From: Acidobacteriota bacterium
Lineage (GTDB): Bacteria > Acidobacteriota > Thermoanaerobaculia > Multivoradales > JAHEKO01
Length of the DNA: 45,151 bases
Direction: 5' to 3'
NCBI GenBank assembly: GCA_022561975.1
Contig: JADFQD010000009.1
Location: 1 to 45,151 of the forward strand
The notes under the pieces were generated by a model, which worked only from the letters and a program-made list of their open reading frames with translations, did not search any database and had not been told where the DNA came from. The number at the start of each line of letters is the position of its first letter. Position 1 is the stretch's first letter. Shown here piece by piece: positions 1 to 8,404 of this stretch. The position numbers were made by a program, and so were the translations under genes.

Positions 1-2613
1 TCCAGGCGCGCGATCGAAGGTTCCTTCCGGAAACAGCAGCAACGAGTGCCCCTGGCGAAGAGTCTCTGCCGCCCGCCGGATGTCCTGCACTCCCTTGCTG
101 GGGTCGAAGCGTTCGACGAATAGGGTCCCCAGACGCTCGAGCAGGAGTCGGGCAAGATAGCTGTCTTTGAGTTCGCGCTTCGCGAGGAACGAGCCCTGGG
201 TGGGAAGGGCGGCGGTCAGCGCGAAGCCGTCGAGGTAGCTGGCATGATTGGAGGCGACGATCCAGGGCCCGCCGCTCTCGAGATGCTCGGCGCCGGAGAC
301 CTGGATGGGCGTCGAGGTCAGGCGCGCGATCTGGCGCGCCGCTCCGCGCGCCATCCGTCGGCGACGAGCCAGCTTGGGAAGCAGGATCAGGCCGGCCGCG
401 ACCGGCACCGCCGCAAGACCGACCACGGCCCAGAACCGTCCGGCGTGGACCAGCTCCTTGACGGCGCGACCGGTGCGAGCGAGCTGTGGGCGAGCGCCCG
501 ACGCTGCCAGACGCGCTACTTGGAGCCAGGTGGGGCCAGGACGAGCGAGGTTGCCACGCTCGTAGAGGTCGCGTCCGGCCGCCCGGCGGAGCTTGCCGCT
601 CGAGGTTTTGGGCACTGTCCTCGGCGCGACCAGAACGATGTCGTCGGCGGGCGTGCCGACCGAATCGACAGCGGCCTGCTGGATTCGATCACGCAATTGC
701 TCGCGAACCGCCTCGTCCGTTTCCCGGGTTTCGGCCAGGACTACGAGTCGCTCCGTGCCGGTCTTTGGATCATTGGATCCGAAGACCGCCACGCACCCTT
801 TGCGAATACCCGGCAGATTCCCAACGGCCTCCTCCAGCTCCTGCGGGTAGATGTTGTGTCCGGCGCGAATGATGAGGTCCTTGGCTCGTCCGGTAACGAA
901 CAACTCACCGCCGGCGAAGTACCCGAGATCGCCCGAATCCAGCCAGTCGCCGTCGAAGAGTTTTCTGGTCGCTTCCGGGTTACGAAAGTAGCCGCTGGTG
1001 GCCGAGGGGCCACGAAACTCGATCCGACCTTCGTGGCGTTCACCGACTTCCTTGCCGGTCGAATCAACGATGCGGATTTCGTGGTCGGCCAGCGGAAATC
1101 CGGCGCCGACGAACCGGAGCGCGTTGCCGTTTCCGTCTCCCTCTCGGCCGCCATCCCGGTCGGCCGGCGCTACGGCGCGTCCGCTCGAAGCCAGTATCTC
1201 TCGATCGACGACGTCCACGATCGGTCCCCGGCCCACCGGTGGAAAGGCGAGAGCCACCGTGCATTCGGCCAGGCCGTAGACCGGCATCATGGTCTCGGGC
1301 CGGTAGCCGTAGGGCTCGAAGCGCTCGGTAAAGTCCTTGATGGTCTGAGCGCTGACGGGCTCGGCGCCATTGACCGATGCCCGCCAGGACGAGAGGTCCA
1401 GACCCTCGATTTCGTGGTCCTCGATTTTCTTCAGGCACAGTTCGTAGGCGAAGTTGGGCGCCGCCGACATGGTGCCGCGGCACTCATGAATCGTGCGCAA
1501 CCAGCGAGCGGGACGGGCCAGGAAGGCGAGCGGCGACATCAGGGTCAGTGGAGCGGCGAAGTAGAGGCTTCCCATCCAGGCGCCGATCAACCCCATGTCG
1601 TGGTAGAGGGGCAGCCAACTGACAAGCTGGTCGTTTGGTGTGAACTGGGCTTGCCGGCCGAACGAGCGCAGGTTGGACAGGAGGTTGTCGTGGGTGAGGA
1701 TCACGCCCTTCGGATCCGCTGTCGAGCCCGAGGTGAACTGGAGAAACGCGATATCGCTGGCCCGAATCACCGGTAAGCTCGCCGCCGGCGCGTCGACGGC
1801 AAGCTCGGCCACGGTCATGACACGATCCAGCGTGCCGACATGAGCTCGCACCAGCCGAGCGAGTGGTATGACTTCGGGAACCGTGATCAGGAAACGGGCC
1901 TGGGCGGTGTTCAAGATTCTCGCCTGCCGACGTAGGTGGTCCTCGATCTGACTGAGACGTGCCGGAGGATAGAGCGGCACCGGAAAGCCTCCGGCCATGA
2001 GGATTCCGAAAAAGGAGGTGAAGTAGTCCAGGCCCGAAGGCAACATCAGTCCGACGGCCTGCTGACTTTCGAGACCGAACTCGCGCAACACGAGGGCGAC
2101 GTTTCGAGCGCGTTCCCGCAGCGCTTCGTAGCTGAGTTGGTGGAGCTCGCCTGCTTCCGCCAGGAAGGTGACATGGCGGCGCTCCGGATGCCGGCCGGCG
2201 TGCCACTCGAGGACGTCGACCAGGGTCTGGGCCTGAGCTGGGGCGGGCTCGGCAGCGCCGAGCGCCGCTGTCGAAGTGTCGACCGATAGGGCGGCGGCTG
2301 CCGTTGGCCGGCCGGACGCCTCCGCCGCGACCACGGCTCGCAGCAGATCCCTGGGTGTTTCCGCGGTGGCCATCAGGCGCTCGGAGAGGGCGACGCCGAA
2401 GGCCTTTTCGAGCTGCCCGATCAGCTCGACCCGTCCGAGACTGTCGATCGCGAGGTCCCGATCGAGCGAGCTGTCGAGCGTCACACGCTTTGGTCTCGAC
2501 CCCGGGTGGAGTTCCTCGACGAAGGAGAGCACGACTTCGAGCAGGCTCTCGGCGCGTATGGCTTCCGAAGCCCCGGACGCGGCTCGCGGGGCACCACTGC
2601 TGGGTTCGGCCAT
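1..2613 (-). CDS. ACP - fatty-acyl-AMP ligase - PlsC acyltransferase fusion (3' end cut by window edge)
   Basis: Translating the minus strand from the ATG at 2613 gives an uninterrupted frame of 871 codons that leaves the window at base 1. Three domains are seen in order. Residues about 20-95 are an acyl carrier protein with the DSL phosphopantetheine site (Ser58). Residues about 130-690 are an adenylate-forming enzyme: LQFTSGSTADPKG loop near 291, YGLAE near 446, DSGDLG near 557, and the C-terminal lysine region PKTSSGK near 666. The GSTADPKG form and the preceding PPAR segment fit fatty-acyl-AMP ligases better than CoA ligases. After a hydrophobic stretch (about 725-745) comes a PlsC-type 1-acylglycerol-3-phosphate acyltransferase with NHASYLD near 787 and FPEGT near 859. 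The likely job is activating a fatty acid, loading the fused ACP and passing the acyl group to a lysophospholipid; this is inference. No clear ribosome binding site precedes the ATG. Confidence 0.9.
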   Translation of the reverse strand, partial: MAEPSSGAPRAASGASEAIRAESLLEVVLSFVEELHPGSRPKRVTLDSSLDRDLAIDSLGRVELIGQLEKAFGVALSERLMATAETPRDLLRAVVAAEASGRPTAAAALSVDTSTAALGAAEPAPAQAQTLVDVLEWHAGRHPERRHVTFLAEAGELHQLSYEALRERARNVALVLREFGLESQQAVGLMLPSGLDYFTSFFGILMAGGFPVPLYPPARLSQIEDHLRRQARILNTAQARFLITVPEVIPLARLVRAHVGTLDRVMTVAELAVDAPAASLPVIRASDIAFLQFTSGSTADPKGVILTHDNLLSNLRSFGRQAQFTPNDQLVSWLPLYHDMGLIGAWMGSLYFAAPLTLMSPLAFLARPARWLRTIHECRGTMSAAPNFAYELCLKKIEDHEIEGLDLSSWRASVNGAEPVSAQTIKDFTERFEPYGYRPETMMPVYGLAECTVALAFPPVGRGPIVDVVDREILASSGRAVAPADRDGGREGDGNGNALRFVGAGFPLADHEIRIVDSTGKEVGERHEGRIEFRGPSATSGYFRNPEATRKLFDGDWLDSGDLGYFAGGELFVTGRAKDLIIRAGHNIYPQELEEAVGNLPGIRKGCVAVFGSNDPKTGTERLVVLAETRETDEAVREQLRDRIQQAAVDSVGTPADDIVLVAPRTVPKTSSGKLRRAAGRDLYERGNLARPGPTWLQVARLAASGARPQLARTGRAVKELVHAGRFWAVVGLAAVPVAAGLILLPKLARRRRMARGAARQIARLTSTPIQVSGAEHLESGGPWIVASNHASYLDGFALTAALPTQGSFLAKRELKDSYLARLLLERLGTLFVERFDPSKGVQDIRRAAETLRQGHSLLLFPEGTFDRAPG

Positions 2614-2672
2614 CGGCAGAGAGGATAACTGATCGGAAGCCAGGATCGTCGGACCGGGTGAAGAGAAAGAGA

Positions 2673-2702
2673 GCCGAGCGCCCACGGATTCGGGCGCCCG
2701 GC
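2673..2702 (-). terminator. Rho-independent-like terminator after the 235-aa secreted protein
   Basis: An 11-bp stem (one G-U pair in RNA) closes an 8-nt loop: GCCGGGCGCCC pairs with GGGCGCTCGGC on the minus strand. It is followed by the pyrimidine run TCTCTTTCTCTTC. It lies 28 bases after the stop of the minus-strand gene at 2730-3437 and before the start of the acyl-ligase gene at 2613. Confidence 0.6.
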
Positions 2703-2729
2703 TTCGATCTTGGGTTTCGCTGTGACCGC

Positions 2730-3437
2730 CTAGTCGATCTCGAACTCGGTCTCCGAGATGGTCTGGTTACCACTCTCCTCGATCGCCAGGACCTCCCATT
2801 TGCACTCGTCCGCATCTTTCTGGCCCAGGACCTCGGGTGGAACCGTGAGACTGGTCACGTCGGCACCGACGAGCGCGGTGGTCTTGGTGAACTCCGGCTC
2901 CTCGCATTCGACGATGACTTCATAGCCGACGATCTCGCTACCCGCGGGGTCGGCGACCGCCTCCCAGCTGAAGACCGCGTTGTCCGGGTCGACCCCTTCG
3001 CCGTCAACCGGCGAGATCTGCACCGGGGCGTCGGGAAGAGCGTGCGTCAACCTCGCCTTGCCTCTCAGCTTCTTGCCCTTGGTGGTCGTTCCCTTGAGCT
3101 TGTAGATGCCCTCTGGGAACAGAGCCAGTAGCTCTTCGAGCGACTGTTCCTCGAACGACGGCTCGGCGCTCTCGAAGAAGAACTCGGTGATGCCCTGCAG
3201 CCCGATGCTGCTCTCGGCCGCGATGCTGAATTCGACGCCGTTCGGGCCTCTCATCTGCATCGTGTCCCAGCCCACCCCGTCGAGAAAGACCTGAATGCCG
3301 GCATCGCCATCGGTGGCGTTGATCTCGATGCGGATCTCGGCTTCGTCGAGTTTCTTGGCCCAGGCCTCTGGGGCGGCCATACTTGCTACCAGCATGACGA
3401 CCGCGAATGCTGTCAGCCAGGTTCTTGATTCTTTCAT
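2730..3437 (-). CDS. Secreted protein with a fibronectin-III-like domain, function unknown
   Basis: This 235-residue protein starts with a clear Sec signal peptide: MKES, a hydrophobic core to about residue 24, and an AWA cleavage site. The start is well supported by GGAGGAG six bases upstream of the ATG. The body is acidic. A central stretch (about 130-225) reads like a fibronectin type III or similar beta-sandwich: PVQISPVDGEGVDPDNAVFSW, then GYEVIVECEE, then SLTVPPEVL. That pattern is common in exported proteins that parse or display other molecules. No catalytic motif was recognised. It is a single gene with its own terminator downstream and an orphan terminator upstream at 3546-3577. It should be periplasmic or surface located. 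The specific role is unknown. Confidence 0.85.
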   Translation of the reverse strand: MKESRTWLTAFAVVMLVASMAAPEAWAKKLDEAEIRIEINATDGDAGIQVFLDGVGWDTMQMRGPNGVEFSIAAESSIGLQGITEFFFESAEPSFEEQSLEELLALFPEGIYKLKGTTTKGKKLRGKARLTHALPDAPVQISPVDGEGVDPDNAVFSWEAVADPAGSEIVGYEVIVECEEPEFTKTTALVGADVTSLTVPPEVLGQKDADECKWEVLAIEESGNQTISETEFEID

Positions 3438-3545
3438 TGCGTCTCCTCCGTAAGAATGCTGCGGGGATTAGGGTTTGTGAGCGGTTCCCGCGACCGGCTC
3501 TAGAGCGTGAGATGCGTGTTGGGTCCTAATCCTTCGCAACCGCTC

Positions 3546-3577
3546 AAAAAAAGGCCCCTCTGGATCGGAGGGGCCTT
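3546..3577 (-). terminator. Strong intrinsic terminator in the leader region of the 2730-3437 gene
   Basis: A perfect 10-bp stem (AAGGCCCCTC with GAGGGGCCTT, 7-nt loop) is followed on the minus strand by seven T residues. It sits about 110 bases upstream of the ATG at 3437 and is oriented to stop transcription heading into that gene. No recognisable gene ends just before it, so it may end a small RNA or act as a leader attenuator. Confidence 0.75.
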
Positions 3578-3758
3578 GATCGACTTCAGCGATTTGAAGG
3601 TCGGATTACTTCTCGCCGCTAGTGGCTGATCTGGCGGCGGTATTCGCGGGCAATGCGGCGCACGCCGCGGCCGGACCGAAGGATTCGGGTTAGCCTGGTA
3701 TCTAACCAATGGAACGCGGTCCTATGACCTGGCGGGTTGGACCAAGGTCGAAACAAAG
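3578..3758. other. Divergent intergenic region between secreted protein and ECF sigma gene
   Basis: The whole gap 3438-3758 is 321 bases without a convincing gene. Besides the terminator at 3546-3577 it must hold the promoter of the sigma factor gene (plus) and of the secreted-protein gene (minus). A minus-strand open stretch ending in TAG at about 3619-3621 encodes an arginine-rich tail (RRIAREYRRQISH). It has no convincing start and was not called. Confidence 0.4.
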
Positions 3759-4400
3759 ATGAAATCAAGCGTGCAGGAGCGAGTCATGGTCAGGCAGATG
3801 ATTGCCGGTGACGAAGCGGCTTTCGAGAGATTCTCAGACGACTACATCCCGCCTCTCTATCGGTTCGCCACTCAACGGCTCCAGGGCGACAGAGAGCTGG
3901 TCCGAGACGTAGTCCAGTCGACGCTCTGCCAAGTCATCGAGAAGCTGGTCTCGTTCCGAGGCGAGGCGGCTTTGATGACCTGGCTCTGCGCCGTTTGCAG
4001 GAACGAGATCGCGGGCCATTTTCGCCGCAGCAAGAAACGGGCGGGGGAGGTCGAATTCCGGGAGGACGAGGATCTCATCGGGGTGTCCATCGCTCTGGGG
4101 GACGGCGGCATTGACGGACCCGAGCGAGCCGCTCTTCGCAGCGAAGTGCATGAACTCGTACACGATGCTCTCGACGCGCTGCCGCCACATTACGGCAAGG
4201 CCTTGGAGTGGAAGTACCTCGACAACGTTCCGGTCAAGGAGATCGCTCAGCGGTTGGGCATGGGTTCGAAAGCGGCGGAATCGCTGTTGACAAGAGCCAG
4301 GGAAGCGTTCCGAAAGGCCTATGCGAACCTAGTCAACCACATGGGACCCGCCTTGCGCGATACGCCGGCGGCGAGCCAAAGAATGGAAACAGCATCATGA
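3759..4400 (+). CDS. ECF (extracytoplasmic function) RNA polymerase sigma-70 factor
   Basis: The 213-residue protein has the two-domain ECF layout. Region 2 lies at about residues 10-95, with the DVVQSTLCQVIEK core followed by the WLCAVCRNEIAGHFRRSKKR helix that melts and reads the -10 element. Region 4 lies at about 130-190: ALDALPPHYGKALEWKY, then the VKEIAQRLGMGSKAAESLLTR helix-turn-helix. The linker is acidic. The stop codon overlaps the start of the FecR-like gene (ATGA), so the two are translationally coupled. With that neighbour and the TonB-dependent receptor next door, it is expected to be released on an outer-membrane uptake signal and to transcribe the receptor or its own operon. 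The ligand is not evident. Confidence 0.93.
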   Translation: MKSSVQERVMVRQMIAGDEAAFERFSDDYIPPLYRFATQRLQGDRELVRDVVQSTLCQVIEKLVSFRGEAALMTWLCAVCRNEIAGHFRRSKKRAGEVEFREDEDLIGVSIALGDGGIDGPERAALRSEVHELVHDALDALPPHYGKALEWKYLDNVPVKEIAQRLGMGSKAAESLLTRAREAFRKAYANLVNHMGPALRDTPAASQRMETAS

Positions 4401-5434
4401 GTAAGCATTTTTCGGCAGATCCCTCCTCGATACCAGACGCGCGGGACTCGGGCGAGGTCGGGATCCGGGATCTGATTCAGGGCGCCGGCCCGAGGCCGGC
4501 TGTGCCTTCAGAGGACCTTGCCAGAATCCGAAGCTTCGCCAAGGAGCAGTGGCGAGAAATGGCAAGAACGGCGCGCGAGCGCAGTCGCTTTGGCAGGAAT
4601 ACCACGCTGCTGGCGCTGGCGGCGAGTGTTTTGCTGGCGGTCGCGCTTGGCTGGTGGTTGATGCCGGAGTGGGCCGAATGGGGCGGGCCGGCTCCGGAGC
4701 TGGTCGCAAGCGTGGAGCTCGTGCGAGGTCAGGTCCTCGTCGATGACTCCAGGGTGGCACCGGGAAGCGGTCTTTCGGCGGCTGCTGTCCTCGAGACCGG
4801 CCGAGAGGCGTCGGGAACGGCGCTTCGCCTCATCGGCGGCCACTCGGTGCGCTTGGACAAGGACACCAGAGTACGACTCACCTCGGACTCGAGCTTCGAA
4901 CTCGAGCGCGGCGCGGTCTATGTCGATAGTTTTCTTGCGGCGGATGGCGCCGGAGTGGAGGTTTCGACTTCCTACGGATTGGTGAAAGACATCGGAACTC
5001 AGTTCGAGGTCCGGATCGGCGGCCGCGCATCCACAGAATTGACGGTTCGAGTGCGAGAAGGAGAAGTCGTCTTCGAGCGTGGCGACGTTACCCATGCGGC
5101 CAAGGCTGGAGAGGAACTGACGCTTCGGAGGGACTCGGAGGTGGTCGAGACGGCCCCGATAGAGCGCCACGGCGCCGCCTGGGACTGGGTCGCACGCGTG
5201 ACCCCTCCGATGGAGATCGAGGGGGCTCCTATCGCTTCGTATCTCGAATGGGTATCGCGGGAGACCGGTCGAGAATTGCGCTACTCCGAAGAAGCCCTGG
5301 CCAAGTCCGCGGCGACCGAGACTCTGAGTGGCTCGATCGAAGGATTTACACCGGAGGAGTCGCTCAGCATTCTGGCCGGCTCCGGCTTCGGCTATCAGGT
5401 TGATACGGGCTTGCTGCTGATCAAGAAGCCGTAG
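4397..5434 (+). CDS. FecR-like anti-sigma / sensor protein with C-terminal STN-like domain
   Basis: The ATG at 4397 overlaps the sigma-factor stop codon by four bases, which decides the start (345 residues). The open frame extends further upstream, but only over the sigma gene. Residues 1-70 are cytoplasmic. One membrane helix follows at about 72-92 (TLLALAASVLLAVALGWWL). The periplasmic FecR domain spans about 105-240 (LETGREASGTALRLI, DKDTRVRLTS, YGLVKDIGTQFEVRI). A final domain of about 70 residues (PIASYLEWVSRETGRELRYS to the end) resembles the STN/DUF4974 tail seen on FecR proteins of Bacteroidota. The inferred role is to hold the sigma factor and relay a signal from an outer-membrane receptor through the periplasm. 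Confidence 0.92.
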   Translation: MSKHFSADPSSIPDARDSGEVGIRDLIQGAGPRPAVPSEDLARIRSFAKEQWREMARTARERSRFGRNTTLLALAASVLLAVALGWWLMPEWAEWGGPAPELVASVELVRGQVLVDDSRVAPGSGLSAAAVLETGREASGTALRLIGGHSVRLDKDTRVRLTSDSSFELERGAVYVDSFLAADGAGVEVSTSYGLVKDIGTQFEVRIGGRASTELTVRVREGEVVFERGDVTHAAKAGEELTLRRDSEVVETAPIERHGAAWDWVARVTPPMEIEGAPIASYLEWVSRETGRELRYSEEALAKSAATETLSGSIEGFTPEESLSILAGSGFGYQVDTGLLLIKKP

Positions 5435-5500
5435 CAGCCTGCGCGACGGGACCGACTGGCCTCGGCCTGTCGATTCTTTCGCTTCGAAAACCGGTCGGGA

Positions 5501-5525
5501 GGGGACACCAAGGATTGGTGTCCCC
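5501..5525. terminator. Bidirectional hairpin between convergent FecR-like and TonB receptor genes
   Basis: A perfect 10-bp inverted repeat (GGGGACACCA / TGGTGTCCCC) with a 5-base loop lies between the two stop codons. There is no long T run. A related hairpin with the same GGGGACA/TGTCCCC arms occurs at 19800-19825 between another convergent gene pair. Confidence 0.6.
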
Positions 5526-5529
5526 GAGG

Positions 5530-8199
5530 TCAGAACTCCCAGCGGATTCCCAGCGAAGGAAAGAAGCCCCCCCACCTTTCTGGGTTGGGGATGAGGATCC
5601 CTTCCTCGCCATCGATCTCGTAGTCGAATCCGGCCAGGTTCTTGCGGTCGTAGAGGTTCTGAATGTCGACGAAGAAGGTCAGGAGCCCTGATCCTCGGTG
5701 CCAGCGCCGGCTGGCGCGTAGATCGAGGCGATGGTAATTGGAAAGGCGAGCACCGAAAGGCTCGCCCAGAACCGGAACAAAAACGATTTGCGGCTCAAGA
5801 GGCTCACCTTCCTCGTCTTCTTCTCCCGGGCTCGGGGGGCGGATGACTCTCTGCAGGTCCAGGGGCGTTGTCGGCCATCCGGTGTGGTGTCTCCAGGCCA
5901 GGTTCAGGGTCCAGCTGTCGGTAACTCGATAGTCGAAGTCCAAATTGAGGCTGTGCGTCTGATCGAGTGCGCGGTGCTGGCGCCGGCCGTTGATTTCGTC
6001 CTCGCTCGAGGCCAGGGTGTAGTTGACGAACCAATCGGCGTTGGCTCCGGCGCGGCCGCGAAGAAAAAGCTCGATCCCTTCGGCATAGCTGCGGTCGGGT
6101 ACGACTCGCAAGCGATCGGGCTCGACCTCTTGAAACTCGTTGAGCGGTTCGTAGAGGTTCTCCCAGCGGGGCTGCGGGTTGTAGATCTCACGTTGGTAAA
6201 GCTCGACTCGAAGAGCGAGCCCAGCCTTTGGGGTGCTCTGGAAGAGATGTTCGAAACCGAGCAGACGGTGCTCGGAGCGTTCGACCTTGCGAAAGGCGGT
6301 GTCGCCGTCTTCGACCGCCAGCTCGTAAGGCCGCTGGCTCTGGTTGAATTGTCCCCAAGCTGCCCGAAACACTGTGTTGCCGCCGAAAGAACGGGCCAGG
6401 TTGAGCCTCGGCGTGAGGTGGCTTTCGTCGGTTTGGGAATGATCGTCGAAGCGCAGACCGAGCTCGAGCGTCGTGGCGTCGCCGAGTTGGAGCCGATCCG
6501 TCACGTAGAGGCTCTTGTGCGACTCCTCGAAACGATCCTCGAAGGTGATGGCATCCAAAGCCGCGTTGGTGCGGATCTGGGCCAGTGGTACGTCGAAGTT
6601 GAAGGTGCTGGCGTAGTCGTAGAGGGTGTCGAACTCTCGAATCTCGAAGCCCCACTTTAGATAGTTGTCTGGCATCACTTGGAAGTTCCAGGCTTGGCGC
6701 AGGGCCAAGACCTCGAGGTCTCGGCGGTCGGCTATCGACCATTGAACGTCCTCGTCGAGCTCGATTCCGTTGCGATCGCGCTCGACCCGGCTGCTCGAGA
6801 GCGCTGATTCGAAGAATAGTCTTGGGCCCAGGATGAACTGATCGGTGAGCCACAAGTAGGAACTCAGGTACTCGGTAGCGAGATGTTTCTCGCCGTCTGC
6901 GGTGACCTCGGAGAAGTCGAACTCGTCGTCCGAATGCAGAAAATTGGCGCGCAGTACATGCCTTGGCGCGACCTGGAAGTCGAGCTTCGCGAACGCGTCC
7001 CAGAAAAGAGGTCTTTCGGGACCGATCAGCTTGCCGGCGAATTCGTTCGAGCCTCGCCGCCCTTGAGCGATCCAGCTGCCACGCCGGTCTTTGAAGGTAC
7101 CGGATCCGCCGGCCTCGGCGCCCAGGATCCCGATTCCAAGTCGCGTCTTGGTCGCCCCGGTGGGAGTGTGGGTCTTCATGTCGAGGACTCCCCCCATCCG
7201 GTCGCCGTGCTCAGCGGAGAAGCTGCCGGTCGAGAGGTCGACGCTCTCGAGCGTGGTGGGCGCGATGATCGACTGAGCGTCGTCGAACTCCTTCAGATGA
7301 AAGGTTTCGTAGAGTTCCTGGCCGTCGAGGATGATCTGGGTCTCGTCCCGACGACCGCCGCGGATGTTGAATTGAGCCGAGGCGTCGTTGGCGGCTATTC
7401 CGGGAAGAAGACTCAGCGCGCGAAAGAAGTCATCGCCGAGATGGGGTAGCGCCAGGATGGCGTCGCGACTCAGAGCCACCGATGCCACCGGTTCCGACCG
7501 CAGCAGTGAGATTCTGCTTGGCGTCACGATGACCTCTTCTTCGGTAATCGGAGCGGGATCCAAGAGAATGTCGAGCTGAGTGTCTCGGCCAACCACGAGA
7601 AACTGCTCGACGGTTTCGACGACGAAGCCCCTTCTGCGGATCTCGAGGGTCACGGGCCCTCCGGCAAGATCGGGAATCGCGAAGCTTCCATCCGGGCTGC
7701 TGGTGGCCCCGACATCGGTTTCCAGCAGGCGGATGTGGACGCCCTCGATCGGTCCGGTGTCTCGACGCGACCGAACGATTCCGGAAATCGACGCCCTCGA
7801 GGACTCCGTGGCGCGGCGCGGCCGCCCGTCCGGCACGATGACCAGGGTCTGATTGGGAACGTTCCGGGACTCCAGGCCGTGCGCAGCCAGGAGTTCATCG
7901 AGGATTGCGCGAAGATCGCTTGGATCCGTGAGCGGTTCGGTCTCGACCCTCATTCCGGGACGCACGACGTTGGTCGTGAAGACGATTTTGAGACCACGCC
8001 CCTGCAAGTCCTTGAGAGCTTCCGCCAGAGTCATGCCCACGAACACGGGCGTCGGAGCAATGGTCTGCTCGGCGGACTCGGACTGAGCGAGTGCTGCCCC
8101 GGCCGCCGATACGGCCGGCGATACCGAGGGAATCGTGATGCCAATCCAAGCAACAGTGCCCATCAGCACTGCGACCAGGCGTCTCGGGCGGCGCCGCAT
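5530..8199 (-). CDS. TonB-dependent outer-membrane receptor with STN signalling domain
   Basis: The true start is most likely the ATG at 8199 (889 residues): it begins MRRRPRRL and leads into a signal peptide ending near AAGAALA. The frame is open upstream, but that part is arginine-rich and unlike coding sequence. An STN domain follows at about residues 50-125 (VFVGMTLAEALKDLQG). Next come a carboxypeptidase-regulatory-like beta domain at about 135-215 (ISGIVRSRRDTGPIEGVHI) and the plug at about 225-350 (EEEVIVTPSR, FNIRGGRRDETQIILDG, GGVLDMKTH). The rest is the barrel, ending in a terminal Phe typical for barrel assembly. The STN domain marks it as a transducer for the neighbouring FecR-like/ECF pair, with which it is convergent. 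The substrate is unknown. Confidence 0.92.
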   Translation of the reverse strand: MRRRPRRLVAVLMGTVAWIGITIPSVSPAVSAAGAALAQSESAEQTIAPTPVFVGMTLAEALKDLQGRGLKIVFTTNVVRPGMRVETEPLTDPSDLRAILDELLAAHGLESRNVPNQTLVIVPDGRPRRATESSRASISGIVRSRRDTGPIEGVHIRLLETDVGATSSPDGSFAIPDLAGGPVTLEIRRRGFVVETVEQFLVVGRDTQLDILLDPAPITEEEVIVTPSRISLLRSEPVASVALSRDAILALPHLGDDFFRALSLLPGIAANDASAQFNIRGGRRDETQIILDGQELYETFHLKEFDDAQSIIAPTTLESVDLSTGSFSAEHGDRMGGVLDMKTHTPTGATKTRLGIGILGAEAGGSGTFKDRRGSWIAQGRRGSNEFAGKLIGPERPLFWDAFAKLDFQVAPRHVLRANFLHSDDEFDFSEVTADGEKHLATEYLSSYLWLTDQFILGPRLFFESALSSSRVERDRNGIELDEDVQWSIADRRDLEVLALRQAWNFQVMPDNYLKWGFEIREFDTLYDYASTFNFDVPLAQIRTNAALDAITFEDRFEESHKSLYVTDRLQLGDATTLELGLRFDDHSQTDESHLTPRLNLARSFGGNTVFRAAWGQFNQSQRPYELAVEDGDTAFRKVERSEHRLLGFEHLFQSTPKAGLALRVELYQREIYNPQPRWENLYEPLNEFQEVEPDRLRVVPDRSYAEGIELFLRGRAGANADWFVNYTLASSEDEINGRRQHRALDQTHSLNLDFDYRVTDSWTLNLAWRHHTGWPTTPLDLQRVIRPPSPGEEDEEGEPLEPQIVFVPVLGEPFGARLSNYHRLDLRASRRWHRGSGLLTFFVDIQNLYDRKNLAGFDYEIDGEEGILIPNPERWGGFFPSLGIRWEF

Positions 8200-8404
8200 C
8201 GAATGAGAATAGCAGGCGGCGTATAGAGCGTTGGCACTATCCAGCCGGCGTTTCCGGCGCCTCGAGGTGCGTCCGAAGGACTGCGAAGGATTTTCGCTGC
8301 GACGGTATCCAACCAGTTGTGGGCCGGATAGGGCGTCGAGGGGGCGAAGCCCGGCCGCACGGACCAGCGAAATCGAAATGTCAATCAGCAAGGAGGAGCG
8401 ACCT

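Noticed and set aside
244-1776. A 510-codon open frame on the plus strand
   Set aside because: It is the antisense of the ACP-ligase-acyltransferase gene, whose minus-strand frame shows clear domains throughout.
1484-2815. A 443-codon minus-strand frame
   Set aside because: It is arginine- and serine-rich shadow sequence in a different frame of the same ligase gene.
3500-3709. A 69-codon minus ORF over the orphan terminator
   Set aside because: It reads through a perfect intrinsic terminator and shows proline/arginine-rich shadow composition without a ribosome binding site.
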